Part shown: positions 17,297 through 26,278 of the stretch, piece by piece
How positions within the stretch are numbered: the stretch's first letter is position 1
Layout: each line of letters starts with the position of its first letter
NCBI RefSeq assembly: GCF_015693305.1
Contig: NZ_CP065142.1
Location: forward strand, 1 to 62,568
Source of the DNA: Sphingobium sp. Cam5-1
GTDB lineage: Bacteria > Pseudomonadota > Alphaproteobacteria > Sphingomonadales > Sphingomonadaceae
Length of the DNA stretch: 62,568 nt
Reading direction: 5' to 3'
Translations under genes and position numbers: made by a program
The notes under the pieces: model-generated
Told to the model about the DNA's origin: nothing
Databases searched by the model: none
Seen by the model: the letters and a program-made list of their open reading frames with translations, nothing else

Positions 17297-18078
17297 CAGA
17301 GAAACGCGGCCGTGCTCTTCCAAATCATATAGGCCGCCACCACGAAGATCAGGACGGCGAAGACCGTGGTGAGCGTGCCGCCGGTGCCGAGGCGCTTCGC
17401 GATCCGCGTGCCGATCAGGCCACCGACAACCCCACCGGCGATGAACACGAAAGCGAGCGGCCAGTCCACCAGACCGGAAAACGCGTAATTGGCGGCCGTC
17501 GTCAGCCCGAACGCGGTGACGGCGACCAATGACGTGCCGACAGCGTTCAAAATCGGCATGCCCGTCGACCCGATCAGGCCGGGGACGATCAGAAAGCCCC
17601 CGCCGATGCCGAAGAAGCCCGAGAACAGACCGGTGCCGAGGCCATAGCCCAGCACCTTCGGTGCCTTTTCCCGGTTGCACTCCGCTCCCGGGCTACCCGT
17701 GTCACCCCGCCCGCGCAGCATCAGGACGCCGACGACGACCATGACCAGCGCGAACAGGAATAGGAGCTTGCCGCCGTCGACGGCCTTGCCCGCAGTGGAG
17801 CCGAACAGGGCACCGATGACGCCGGCGGTCGCATACATGCCGCCACAGCGCCATTTAACGGTGTGCGCCCTTGCATGACCGATCAGCCCGGTTGCAGCGT
17901 TAGCGGCGACCGCGAACGCGCTCGTGCCGATGGCGAGGTGGGCGTTGGGCACGCGCACCAGATAGACCATGAGCGGGACAGCGAGGATCGAGCCTCCCCC
18001 GCCGACCAGACCGAGGGTGAAGCCCACCAGGCTGCCCGACAGCGCGCCCAGCAGATACTGGATCGGTTCGAGGGTCAT
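17296..18078 (-). CDS. TSUP (TauE/SafE) family sulfur-anion permease
   Basis: This 260-residue protein is made of eight or nine membrane helices with the two GGG-containing repeats of TauE/SafE permeases (GLVGGGGSILAVPL near 24-37, FGIGGGFLIVPGL near 155-167). Such proteins export sulfite or related anions, fitting a cluster that oxidises sulfide to sulfite/thiosulfate. It overlaps both neighbours by one to four bases. Confidence 0.9.
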   Translation of the reverse strand: MTLEPIQYLLGALSGSLVGFTLGLVGGGGSILAVPLMVYLVRVPNAHLAIGTSAFAVAANAATGLIGHARAHTVKWRCGGMYATAGVIGALFGSTAGKAVDGGKLLFLFALVMVVVGVLMLRGRGDTGSPGAECNREKAPKVLGYGLGTGLFSGFFGIGGGFLIVPGLIGSTGMPILNAVGTSLVAVTAFGLTTAANYAFSGLVDWPLAFVFIAGGVVGGLIGTRIAKRLGTGGTLTTVFAVLIFVVAAYMIWKSTAAFL

Positions 18079-19307
18079 GCCGCCTTGCCGATCTCATGCG
18101 GAGCCGCCATCCACTCATGGCCTTTCAGCATGCCCTGCCAATAGATCGGGGGCAGCATCCGCACCTTCAGGAACCAGGCCGCGCGCGTCGGGCGCGTGCC
18201 GTTCAGCAGCCACGACGGAAAGCTGGGGAGGAGTTTTCCACCATAGCCGAACTCGGCAAGGACGATCTTGCCGCGCTCGACGGTAAGCGGGCACGATCCA
18301 TAACCGTCATAGTCGGCGACTGGGGCTTTACCATCGAGTGCGGCGAGCGCGTTGACCGCCACCACGGGTGCCTGCTTGCGGGCTGCCGCGGCCGTCTTCG
18401 CATTGCTCGTCCCGGCAGCATCGCCCAAGGCAAAGACGTCGTCGTACCGCTTGTGGCGCAGCGTGGCCTCATCGACCTCGACGAAGCCGTTTGCCGCCGC
18501 GAGCGGACTTTTGGCGACGACGTCATGCGAAACCTGAGGCGGCACGACGTGGAGCATGTCGAACTCGCGCTCGACCCGCTCGCTGACGCCGTCCCGCTTG
18601 TGCTCGAACGTGGCAATACGCCGATCGGCGTCGACCGCGACTAGGTTGGATTCGAGCCTGAGGTCGATCCCGTACTTCCCGACATATTCCATCAGCGCAG
18701 GGACGTAGGTCGCAACGCCGAACAGCGCCGGGCCGGCGTTGTGAAACTCGACGTCGATCGCTGGAAGAACACCGTGATCGCGCCAGATGTCGCAGGACAG
18801 GTACATCGCCTTTTGAGGAGCGCCGGCGCATTTGATCGGCATCGGCGGTTGCGAGAACAGCGCGCGTCCCCGCTGCAATTCCTGGACAAGCTGGCAGGTG
18901 TAAGGTGCCAGATCGTAGCGGTAATTGGACGTGACACCGTTGCGGCCGAGTGCTTCGGGAAGCCCGGCGATCTTTTCCCATGCGAGGCGCAGGCCGGGGG
19001 CGACGATCAGGACACGGTAAGCGATCGTATCCCCGTCGCCCAGGGTGATCGCCCGACGCTCGGGGTCGATGGCAATCGCAGGCAGCCGGATCCATTCGAC
19101 GCCCTTGGGCATCACGTCGGCTTCCGCCTTGCGGGTCTGTTCGGGGGTGAAAACGCCCGCCCCGACCAACGTCCAACCGGGCTGATAATAGTGATCTTGG
19201 GCCGGATCGACGACCGCGATCGACACTTGGGCGTTGCGCTTCAGAATGCTGGCGGCCGTTGCGATACCCGCGGCTCCGCCTCCAATGATGACGATGTCGT
19301 AGGTCAT
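18075..19307 (-). CDS. Sulfide:quinone oxidoreductase-like flavoprotein
   Basis: This 410-residue enzyme has an FAD-binding GGGAAGIATA loop at 8-17, the HYYQPGWTLVGAG segment, a second nucleotide loop region and the FALGDAAG FAD motif near 305. Sequence and length fit SQR/FCSD-type enzymes, which oxidise sulfide to persulfide and pass electrons to quinone. Candidate catalytic Cys residues are at YTCQLV, IKCAGAP and GSCPL. ATG 19307 was preferred to a longer frame because the FAD loop follows immediately; it overlaps the DUF442 stop. Confidence 0.9.
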   Translation of the reverse strand: MTYDIVIIGGGAAGIATAASILKRNAQVSIAVVDPAQDHYYQPGWTLVGAGVFTPEQTRKAEADVMPKGVEWIRLPAIAIDPERRAITLGDGDTIAYRVLIVAPGLRLAWEKIAGLPEALGRNGVTSNYRYDLAPYTCQLVQELQRGRALFSQPPMPIKCAGAPQKAMYLSCDIWRDHGVLPAIDVEFHNAGPALFGVATYVPALMEYVGKYGIDLRLESNLVAVDADRRIATFEHKRDGVSERVEREFDMLHVVPPQVSHDVVAKSPLAAANGFVEVDEATLRHKRYDDVFALGDAAGTSNAKTAAAARKQAPVVAVNALAALDGKAPVADYDGYGSCPLTVERGKIVLAEFGYGGKLLPSFPSWLLNGTRPTRAAWFLKVRMLPPIYWQGMLKGHEWMAAPHEIGKAA

Positions 19308-19738
19308 TTGCCGGCCTTTCCGGAACGGCGGGCGAGCGCCGACTTCAGATCGGCCAGATCGTATCCGGCTGCCTTGGCCTGACCGATGATCGTCGCCGGA
19401 TCGGCGTGATCCGCCTCCGCCAGCGCCCATAGGGTGGCCGCCCGCGTGCCGCTTCGGCAGAAGCCGAGCGTCGGCCCCGGCAGCGAGGCCAGCGCTTCCT
19501 TCATCCGGTCCGCATCGGCATCGGTCGCCTTGCCCGGCACGATCGGGACATGGGCGAACCCAAGGCCATGTTCTTCGGCGATCCGGGCCATTTCGTGCGC
19601 GCTCGGCTGCCCTGGCTCCTCGCCATCGGGCCGGCTCGAAATGATCGAGTGGTATCCTGCCTGTGCGGCAGCAGCGACGTCATTTCGGGTAAGTTGGGGA
19701 GCAGCCGAGAAGGACGATGTGATCTTCTTGAAGGCCAT
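19304..19738 (-). CDS. DUF442 / TIGR01244 sulfur transferase-like protein
   Basis: The 144-residue protein has a protein-tyrosine-phosphatase-like fold with the active-site loop FCRSGTRA near residue 95 and the N-terminal SRPDGEEPGQPS segment typical of DUF442. In BigR-regulated Blh proteins this domain is fused to an MBL persulfide dioxygenase; here it is a separate gene in the same operon. It probably handles persulfide sulfur with SQR and the MBL enzyme. Confidence 0.9.
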   Translation of the reverse strand: MAFKKITSSFSAAPQLTRNDVAAAAQAGYHSIISSRPDGEEPGQPSAHEMARIAEEHGLGFAHVPIVPGKATDADADRMKEALASLPGPTLGFCRSGTRAATLWALAEADHADPATIIGQAKAAGYDLADLKSALARRSGKAGK

Positions 19739-19756
19739 GTGACGTCTCCTATCCGG

Positions 19757-20182
19757 TCACGCCGAACGGCGTGGGGTGAGTGCGAAGCAGTGGATGGCTG
19801 CGCCGAGCGCCATTGCAGCGATGAAGAGCAGCGCGGGGGCAGGCTGGATCGCGAGTGCGGCGATGGCAGGGCCCGGGCACAGGCCGACAAGGCCCCAGCC
19901 TATGCCGAACAGGGCGGCACCGCCGATGAGGCGCGCGTCGATCGGCGACGTGGCGGGCGTATGGAATTGCTCGGCGACGATCGGCGTGGAGCGCCGACGC
20001 ACGATGAGCCAGGCCAGCGCCATCGGCAGGATCGCTCCGGCCATGACGAAGGCGAGGGTCGGGTCCCAGGCACCGGCGACGTCGAGGAACGCCCGCACCC
20101 GCGCAGGATCGATCATGCCGGACACGGCGAGGCCGGCGCCGAACAGCGTGCCGCTCATGAGCGAAAGGAGGCTCTGGCGCAT
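19757..20182 (-). CDS. YeeE/YedE-type membrane protein, second half
   Basis: This 141-residue protein has four membrane helices, with GxGWGLVGLCPGPA near residue 98, the conserved Cys-containing motif of YeeE/YedE (DUF395/DUF6691) proteins. With the next gene upstream it forms the usual two-protein YedE unit thought to import or export thiosulfate or reduced sulfur. It starts at the base where the partner's stop begins, so translation is coupled. Confidence 0.88.
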   Translation of the reverse strand: MRQSLLSLMSGTLFGAGLAVSGMIDPARVRAFLDVAGAWDPTLAFVMAGAILPMALAWLIVRRRSTPIVAEQFHTPATSPIDARLIGGAALFGIGWGLVGLCPGPAIAALAIQPAPALLFIAAMALGAAIHCFALTPRRSA

Positions 20183-20622
20183 CACGATACCACTCCCGCC
20201 AGACGCATGAGGGTCACGGTGGCGATACCGGTCGCCATGAACGTACCCGTCGCAACGATGGACCGCGGCGACAGGCGCGACAGGCCGCAGACGCCGTGAC
20301 CGCTGGTGCACCCCGCGCCGAGCCGCGTACCGATCCCGACGATCAGCCCGGCGACGGCGATCAGCCCAAGGGATGTCGGGAAGCGGGCTTCCACATCCAC
20401 ATCGGCCGCGGCCAGCGCCGCACCCAGCGGCAGCCCTGCCGTGAAAAGCAGTGCTGTCATCCAGGGAGCGCCCCCTTCGGAGAGGCCGAGGACACGCGCG
20501 AACATCCCGCTGACCCCGGCGATCCGACCGTTGCCCAGCAACATGATCGCCGCAGCGACACCGATCATCAGGCCACCGATGAAGCCGGCAAGCGGCATGG
20601 CATGGGGAAAAAATTCGGGCAT
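20182..20622 (-). CDS. YeeE/YedE-type membrane protein, first half
   Basis: This 146-residue, four-helix protein contains GTRLGAGCTSGHGVCGLSR near residue 100, the hallmark of YeeE/YedE sulfur transporters with two conserved Cys. ATG 20622 overlaps the upstream MBL stop (TGATG). Longer in-frame starts lie inside that gene. Confidence 0.9.
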   Translation of the reverse strand: MPEFFPHAMPLAGFIGGLMIGVAAAIMLLGNGRIAGVSGMFARVLGLSEGGAPWMTALLFTAGLPLGAALAAADVDVEARFPTSLGLIAVAGLIVGIGTRLGAGCTSGHGVCGLSRLSPRSIVATGTFMATGIATVTLMRLAGVVS

Positions 20623-21551
20623 CACAGCGCATCCAGTGGAATCTTGAGGTAGCGGGTGCCGTTGGCTTCCGGCGCCGGCAGATGGCCGCCGCGCATGTTC
20701 ACCTGCACCGACGGCAGGATGAGCTTGGGCATCGCCAAGGTGGCGTCCCGACTGGTGCGCATCGCGACGAAGTCGTCTTCGTTCACCCCTTCGTGGACAT
20801 GGACGTTGCCGACGCGCTGCGCGCCCACGGTCGTTTCCCAGACATACCGGTCGCGACCCGCAGCCTTGTAGTCGTGGCACAGGAACAGTCGCGTCTCGTC
20901 AGGCAACTGCATCAGCCGGCGGATCGAGCGGAATAGCTGGCGCGCATCACCACCGGGGAAATCCGCGCGTGCGGTGCCGTAATCCGGCATGAAGAGGGTA
21001 TCGCCGGTGAAGACCGCGTCGCCGATGACATAGGCCATGTCGGCGGGGGTGTGCCCCGGCACATGCAGCGCGATGGCCTCGATGTCGCCGATCGCAAAAC
21101 GGTCGCCATCGTCGAACAGGCGGTCGAACTCGGAGCCGTCGCGTTCGAAGTCGGTTCCGGCGTTGAAAATCTTGCCGAAGACGTTCTGCACGCGAATGAT
21201 CTCGCGGCCGATCGCGAGCTGACCACCCAGCACCTTTTGCAGATAGGGCGCCGCAGACAGGTGATCGGCATGGGCATGGGTTTCGAGCAGCCATTCGACC
21301 GAGAGGCCGTGCTCCCGCACATATGCGATGACCGCGTCCGCTGATGTCGTCCCGGTGCGGCCTGCCGCGGCGTCGAAGTCCAGGACGCTGTCGACGATCG
21401 CCGCCTTCCGCGTGGCAGGGTCCCAGACGACGTAGGTCGCGGTGTTGGTCGGCTCATCGAAGAAGGAATGGACAATCGGCGCTCCTGCCGCCTTCGCACG
21501 TTCAATCTGCGCAACTGCCTTGTTTAACGCCGACTCCACGATCGTCTCCAT
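20622..21551 (-). CDS. MBL-fold persulfide dioxygenase-like hydrolase
   Basis: This 309-residue enzyme is complete. It shows the ETHAHADHLSAAPYLQ metal motif near residue 112, the VPGHTPADMAYV histidine, DTLFMPDYG with the bridging Asp, TARADFPGGDARQLF and a C-terminal LFLCHDYK histidine. This set fits ETHE1/Blh-type persulfide dioxygenases that oxidise glutathione persulfide to sulfite. It is the first gene of the minus-strand sulfide operon, and ATG 21551 follows the divergent promoter region. Confidence 0.9.
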   Translation of the reverse strand: METIVESALNKAVAQIERAKAAGAPIVHSFFDEPTNTATYVVWDPATRKAAIVDSVLDFDAAAGRTGTTSADAVIAYVREHGLSVEWLLETHAHADHLSAAPYLQKVLGGQLAIGREIIRVQNVFGKIFNAGTDFERDGSEFDRLFDDGDRFAIGDIEAIALHVPGHTPADMAYVIGDAVFTGDTLFMPDYGTARADFPGGDARQLFRSIRRLMQLPDETRLFLCHDYKAAGRDRYVWETTVGAQRVGNVHVHEGVNEDDFVAMRTSRDATLAMPKLILPSVQVNMRGGHLPAPEANGTRYLKIPLDAL

Positions 21552-21554
21552 TTA

Positions 21555-21597
21555 TTGATTTCATGGTTTATGTAGTTGTATAATCTGCTTGCGTCAA
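21555..21597. promoter_or_regulatory. Overlapping divergent promoters of the sulfide cluster
   Basis: Plus strand: TTGATT at 21555-21560, 18 bases, TATAAT at 21579-21584, directing the peroxiredoxin-ArsR-DsrE genes. Minus strand: TTGACG (21592-21597), 17 bases, TACATA (21569-21574), directing the MBL-to-DsbA operon. The promoters interlock in an AT-rich stretch, an obvious place for the cluster's ArsR regulator to bind. Confidence 0.65.
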
Positions 21598-21623
21598 CGG
21601 GCTGCCCGTGCCATCTGAAAAGC

Positions 21624-22247
21624 ATGGAAACGATGGATGCAGACGTACCGCGCTCGTTGCGCATCGGGGACGCGGCCCCGAATTTCATTGCCCGCACGAC
21701 GCAGGGCGAGATGTCGCTCGATCAGTATCGTGGTCGTTGGGTCGTGTTCTTTTCGCACCCGGCTGATTTCACGCCGGTCTGCACCAGCGAGTTCGTGGCC
21801 TTGGCGAAGGCCGCACCGCAATTCGAGGAGCTGGATTGCGTCCTGCTCGGGTTGTCGGTCGACAGCCTGTATTCGCACGTCGCCTGGTTGCGCGCGATCA
21901 AGGATGTCTTCGGTGTAGAGGTGCCGTTCCCGGTCGTCGAAGACCCGTCGATGGCGGTGGGTTACGCCTACGGCATGCTCGACGAACAGGCCGGCGACGC
22001 CTCAGCCGTCCGCGCGACTTATTTCATCGATCCCGAAGGCATTATCCGTGCGCTCAACTGGTATCCGATGAACGTCGGGCGATCCGTCGACGAGATGCTC
22101 CGCACAGTCAGGGCATTGCAGCGTTCGGCCGATGGGCAAGCCTATACGCCGGCCGACTGGCAGCCGGGTGATGATGTCCTGCTGCCGCCTGCCTTGCCGG
22201 GTAGCGCCGGTGACGACTGGTTTCATCAGTTAAAGGCCGATCGATGA
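21624..22247 (+). CDS. Peroxiredoxin (Prx6/AhpC-TSA type)
   Basis: The 208-residue protein has the peroxidatic motif HPADFTPVCTSE near residue 46 and the C-terminal 1-Cys-Prx/Prx6-like domain (FIDPEGIIRALNWYPMNVGR). It reduces peroxides and possibly persulfides. An in-frame TTG at 21576 lies inside the promoter, before the -10 box, so ATG 21624 is the likely start. It overlaps the regulator gene by four bases. Confidence 0.92.
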   Translation: METMDADVPRSLRIGDAAPNFIARTTQGEMSLDQYRGRWVVFFSHPADFTPVCTSEFVALAKAAPQFEELDCVLLGLSVDSLYSHVAWLRAIKDVFGVEVPFPVVEDPSMAVGYAYGMLDEQAGDASAVRATYFIDPEGIIRALNWYPMNVGRSVDEMLRTVRALQRSADGQAYTPADWQPGDDVLLPPALPGSAGDDWFHQLKADR

Positions 22248-22654
22248 CAGCGATCCATCAATCCCGCGCGATCGCCGATGCGGCGGTCGAAAAGCTGCGC
22301 GTGTTCGCCCAGCCTCAGCGCCTCATGATCCTGTCCTATCTGCTCGGCGGTGAGCGTCAGGTTGCGGACATAGAGGCTGCTACCGGCGTGACCCAACCGG
22401 CCCTCAGCCAGCAGCTTGCCGAGCTGCGCCGCGCCGATCTGGTGAAGACAAGACGTGAAGCCAAGCAGGTTCACTACCGGCTTGCCGATGACGCAGCTGC
22501 ACTGTGCGTGCGCACGCTGGAAGCGATGTTCGGCGCTGACGATACAGCCGTGGAGGAAGCAGCTCCCGCTCCCCGTCCGGCGCGAGCGCGCGGGGCGTCG
22601 GTTGCCGCGCGGCCGCGAAACATGGGCGCGGCCGTGTTTGCGAGGGTCGGATGA
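22244..22654 (+). CDS. ArsR-family repressor, probably BigR/SqrR-like
   Basis: This 136-residue protein has a winged helix-turn-helix (VADIEAATGVTQPALSQQLAELRRADLV at about 44-71, then RREAKQVHYRL). The position beside SQR, Blh-like and YedE genes suggests a BigR/SqrR-type persulfide sensor. Those proteins use two conserved Cys; here only one Cys is seen (near residue 86), and Ser stands in the MILSYLL segment where I would expect the first. An Ala/Pro/Arg-rich tail follows residue 100. Sensing may therefore differ from the BigR mechanism. Confidence 0.85.
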   Translation: MTAIHQSRAIADAAVEKLRVFAQPQRLMILSYLLGGERQVADIEAATGVTQPALSQQLAELRRADLVKTRREAKQVHYRLADDAAALCVRTLEAMFGADDTAVEEAAPAPRPARARGASVAARPRNMGAAVFARVG

Positions 22655-22682
22655 TCATTCCGGTTGTGGAAGGAAAAATGAG

Positions 22683-23228
22683 ATGCGGCTTCCCGTTATC
22701 GCAGTTGCAGGATGCCTTGCCGTCATGAGCAGTGCCGGGTCAGCGGGAGGCACCGCTCAACAGCCCGTGATTGCCGGCTATGGCAAGATCACGCCGGTAG
22801 AAGGCGCGGTTGAGCGGCCGGACCGCTCCCTGCGCTATCGGGTACTGTTCAGCGTGACGAAGGCGGCGTCATCCCCCGACAAGGTCAATCCCTCGCTGGA
22901 GAAGGTCGCGCGCTTTCTGAATCTGCTCGGCGCGGACAACGTGCGGCCAGCACAGGGAGATGTGGTCGTGATCGTCCACGGCCCGGCGACACCGATTATT
23001 GCTGAAAATGGGGCGTATGCGACGAAAACCGGCGCTGCCACGAACCCTAATCTTGCCCTGATAGCGGCGTTGAAACGAGCAGGCGTGTCCGTTCGGGTGT
23101 GCAGCCAGGCTCTGGTCGGGAACGGGATTGCCCCTGCTGAGGTCGACAAGGTCGTCGAAGTCGATGTGTCGGCGCTTACGACGATGGCGACGTTGCAGAT
23201 ACGCGGTTGGGCATTGATCCCGGACTGA
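22683..23228 (+). CDS. Exported DsrE-family protein
   Basis: The 181-residue protein has a signal peptide (RLPVIAVAGCLAVMSSAGSA) and a DsrE/DsrF-like domain with VVVIVHGPATPII and the single conserved Cys in VRVCSQAL near residue 140. DsrE-type proteins carry sulfur on Cys, so it likely acts as a periplasmic sulfur carrier. ATG 22683 follows GGAAGG; a frame open from 22455 lies over the regulator gene. Confidence 0.85.
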   Translation: MRLPVIAVAGCLAVMSSAGSAGGTAQQPVIAGYGKITPVEGAVERPDRSLRYRVLFSVTKAASSPDKVNPSLEKVARFLNLLGADNVRPAQGDVVVIVHGPATPIIAENGAYATKTGAATNPNLALIAALKRAGVSVRVCSQALVGNGIAPAEVDKVVEVDVSALTTMATLQIRGWALIPD

Positions 23229-23554
23229 TCGCTTTCACACTGTCCCGAAGCGCGATCGATTCCGAGAACGTCCCCTCGTCTCGTTGGCCGTTCCTTGGTG
23301 GGACGAGCGATAAGACCTCGGATACCGATCGGATGTCGACCGCCTGTTTGATGATAGCGGCCGCTGCAGCTCTCATGGGCCTGCTTGGATCGTTTCAATT
23401 GTACGATGGGCTCACGGCACGACATGACGTTGCCCTGATGATGTGACGATGCGATAGCTCTCCCCGGGTGTTCGCCGCCATATTCGGAGGTGGGCAGGTT
23501 CTTACGCTGGTCGGGCCGCCAGCGTCCGAATTCTCACGTCCGGATACCCTGTTG
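23229..23554. other. Non-coding gap before nhaA
   Basis: This 326-base stretch holds only short open frames with no recognisable protein. No convincing promoter, fluoride riboswitch or terminator was found by eye, although nhaA must be transcribed from here or by read-through from the DsrE gene. Confidence 0.4.
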
Positions 23555-24736
23555 ATGAGCCATGCCCAATCGCACCCCAGTGCGATCCGCCGTTTTCTCG
23601 AAGCACAGTCATCAGCCGGACTGGTTCTCATGGCCGCCGCGGTGGTTGCGCTCATCATCGCCAACTCGCCTCTCGGACCGGGTTATGCAGCGATGCTGCA
23701 CGCCTATGTCGGGCCGCTGTCGCTCGAACACTGGATCAATGACGGTCTGATGGCGGTGTTCTTCCTGCTCGTCGGGCTGGAGATCAAGCGCGAGGTAGTA
23801 GACGGCCAGCTCTCGACATGGCCGCGGCGCGTCCTGCCGGGCATCGCAGCCGCCGGCGGCATGATCGTGCCCGCTCTTATCTATCTCGCATTCAATGCCG
23901 GACCGACCGCGGCCGGATGGGCGATCCCCGCGGCGACCGATATCGCCTTCGCGCTGGGCGTCATCGCACTGCTCGGTAATCGCGTGCCTGCATCGTTGCG
24001 CGTGTTTCTCGCGGCGCTGGCGATCATCGACGATCTCGGCGCGGTGCTCATCATCGCGCTGTTCTACACGGCCGACCTCTCGTTGCCTGCACTAGCGGGG
24101 GCGGGAGCGGCGCTCGCGGTTTTGATCGGGTTCAACCTGTTCAAGGTACGACGCCTGTCGCCCTATCTTCTCGTGGGCATCGTTCTTTGGGTACTGGTTC
24201 TGCGCTCGGGCATCCACGCGACGCTCGCCGGTGTCATGCTGGCCTTCACCATACCGATGGAGCGCACTCCCGGTCGATCCGACCATGCCTGCGTCAGCCC
24301 GCTGCATCGACTGGAACATGCCCTGCATCTGCCGGTGAGCTTTCTGATCGTTCCCGTCTTCGGGCTGGCGAATGCCGCGGTGCCGGTGCTGGGGCTCCCG
24401 CCGAGCGCGCTGGTCGCGCCCGTCACGCTCGGCGTCGCGGCAGGATTGCTGCTCGGCAAGGTCGGAGGCGTCTTCGGCTTTGCGTCGATCGCGGTCAGGC
24501 TGGGGCTGGCCGACAGGCCCGCACATGCGGGGCGGCTTCAGATGCTCGGGGTAGCGCTCCTGTGCGGCATCGGGTTCACGATGAGCATCTTCATCACGCT
24601 GCTCGCCTTTCCGAGCAGTCCCCTCCTCCAGGCGGAGGCCAAGATCGGTGTTCTTGCCGGCTCGCTGATTTCCGGTCTGCTCGGCTATTTCACACTGCGA
24701 TGGGCCAAGCGTGATTCCGGGGGCAACGTCAGGTGA
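23555..24736 (+). CDS. nhaA: Na+/H+ antiporter NhaA
   Basis: This 393-residue protein has about twelve membrane helices and the NhaA hallmarks: [12 protein letters not shown] near 128, the ion-binding pair in [19 protein letters not shown] near 155-173, and [11 protein letters not shown] near 350. It exchanges sodium for protons at the inner membrane. ATG 23555 gives a normal N-terminus ([15 protein letters not shown]); an earlier in-frame start at 23468 adds an unconserved leader. It converges on the TSUP gene with an 8-base overlap. NhaA genes have been found with fluoride-resistance gene sets. Confidence 0.95.
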   Translation: MSHAQSHPSAIRRFLEAQSSAGLVLMAAAVVALIIANSPLGPGYAAMLHAYVGPLSLEHWINDGLMAVFFLLVGLEIKREVVDGQLSTWPRRVLPGIAAAGGMIVPALIYLAFNAGPTAAGWAIPAATDIAFALGVIALLGNRVPASLRVFLAALAIIDDLGAVLIIALFYTADLSLPALAGAGAALAVLIGFNLFKVRRLSPYLLVGIVLWVLVLRSGIHATLAGVMLAFTIPMERTPGRSDHACVSPLHRLEHALHLPVSFLIVPVFGLANAAVPVLGLPPSALVAPVTLGVAAGLLLGKVGGVFGFASIAVRLGLADRPAHAGRLQMLGVALLCGIGFTMSIFITLLAFPSSPLLQAEAKIGVLAGSLISGLLGYFTLRWAKRDSGGNVR

Positions 24737-25466
24737 GCGCCAGTTTCCCGGCTGCGATCAGAAGGACAGCGCCGAGCGCCTGAAGCAGGCGCCGGGAATC
24801 GAGCTTCGACACACCGAGCCGGGTGCCGATCAGCGCGCCGAGAAAGACGGCCACGACAAAGATCGGCAACTCGCGCGGCAACCGGCCGACCGACGTGAGG
24901 TTGTCAAGCAACCCGGCGATCGAGACGCACAGGATGAAGGCGGCCGACAGTCCCGACGTGCGGCGCGGCGTCTCCCAGCCCAGGAGCAGCACGAGCGGAC
25001 TGAGGAATATGCCGCCCCCTGTCCCGGTCAGCCCAGACAGCGCGCCGATGCCCGCTCCGGAGAGGATCGCGATTCCATGGCGAGGCGGCACCGGTTCCGG
25101 CGCTTCATGCTTCGACGGCCACAACAGGCGGATCGCGGCAAGCAGCAGCACGGCCGCGACGATCGGGCGGTAGATGTACCCCGGCAGATGGAGTTGCCCT
25201 GCCAGATAGGCGGCCGGGATCGCGCCGATCACGAACGGCAGCAGCAGCCTTGCATTGAATTGCCCGGCGCGCACGAAGCGCCAGGTCGTGAAACTTGCGA
25301 CGAGAATGTTGAGGATCAGCGCGGTCGGGCGCATCGTCTCGGCGGGCAGCGAGAACAGCGCCATGATCGCCAGATAGGCCGATGCGCCGGCATGGCCGAC
25401 CGAGGTGTAGAGTGCCGCACCCGCCATCATCAGAAGGGCGAGCAGCAGTACGGTGGAGGCATCCAT
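24729..25466 (-). CDS. TSUP family permease
   Basis: This 245-residue membrane protein with about eight helices has TauE/SafE-type repeats ([15 protein letters not shown] near 20-35 and [14 protein letters not shown] near 150-163). It is likely an anion exporter of unknown substrate. Downstream is nhaA in the opposite direction. A neighbouring but only distantly similar TSUP gene lies upstream. Confidence 0.88.
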   Translation of the reverse strand: MDASTVLLLALLMMAGAALYTSVGHAGASAYLAIMALFSLPAETMRPTALILNILVASFTTWRFVRAGQFNARLLLPFVIGAIPAAYLAGQLHLPGYIYRPIVAAVLLLAAIRLLWPSKHEAPEPVPPRHGIAILSGAGIGALSGLTGTGGGIFLSPLVLLLGWETPRRTSGLSAAFILCVSIAGLLDNLTSVGRLPRELPIFVVAVFLGALIGTRLGVSKLDSRRLLQALGAVLLIAAGKLALT

Positions 25467-25524
25467 CGCACGGACTTTCGGATAAGCAGTGACGGGATAC
25501 GGCTATTGCGCCGATCCCCTATTG

Positions 25525-26241
25525 TCAGCCCATGACGATCATCTGCACCGCGATCAGTGCGAGCAGGACCATCACGAATTGGCGAAAGCGGTCGACGGGC
25601 AGTCGCTTGATAAGCGAGCGCCCGGCCCAGGTGCCGGCGATCATCGCGAGGCCCATCGCAATCGCAAGGGGCCAGAAAGCCGGTCCAAGATCGATCGTCG
25701 CGCCATAAACGATGGTCTTGGCACCGTGCATGGCAATGGCCGCAGTCGCATCGCTCGCAACATAGGCGAGCGGGGGCAGGCCGAGGCTGAGGAAGACCGC
25801 GGCGCCGAGCGGTCCGGCACTGCCCACAAGGCCGGATAGCAGGCCGGTAATGCCACCCCCGACGACCAGAACCCGGCGCGATGGCTTGAACGCGATCATA
25901 CCCGTCGCCTTGAGAACGACGAGCAACAGGATCGCTCCACCGACCAGGCGAGTGACGAGGCTGGTCGGAAGTGATGCGAAGGACAATGCCCCCAGCATCG
26001 ACAGCGGAATGGCCGCCGCGAGAAACAGCAAGACCGGGCGCCAGCGTATCTGCTGCCAGTTCATGACGGCACGGGCACCGTTACCGATGATCTGGATGAT
26101 CGTCAGCAGCGGCACTGCTTCGGTCACGCCGACGACTTGGTTGAGGAGCGGCAGGAGCAACAATGCGCCTCCGAAGCCCGCAGACCCCGAGATTGCGGCT
26201 GCAACGAACGCACCCAGGACGAGTAGCAAATAGTCAGTCAT
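25525..26241 (-). CDS. TSUP family permease
   Basis: This 238-residue protein has about eight membrane helices with GSAGFGGALLLLPLL near 19-33 and GLVGSAGPLGAAVFLSLGL near 140-158. It is the third TSUP protein on the plasmid. Its place between a sulfur cluster and a fluoride cluster does not settle its substrate. Confidence 0.88.
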   Translation of the reverse strand: MTDYLLLVLGAFVAAAISGSAGFGGALLLLPLLNQVVGVTEAVPLLTIIQIIGNGARAVMNWQQIRWRPVLLFLAAAIPLSMLGALSFASLPTSLVTRLVGGAILLLVVLKATGMIAFKPSRRVLVVGGGITGLLSGLVGSAGPLGAAVFLSLGLPPLAYVASDATAAIAMHGAKTIVYGATIDLGPAFWPLAIAMGLAMIAGTWAGRSLIKRLPVDRFRQFVMVLLALIAVQMIVMG

Positions 26242-26278
26242 GCGGCGCCCGGCCTGCCGGCGCGAGCGCCGGGCATGG

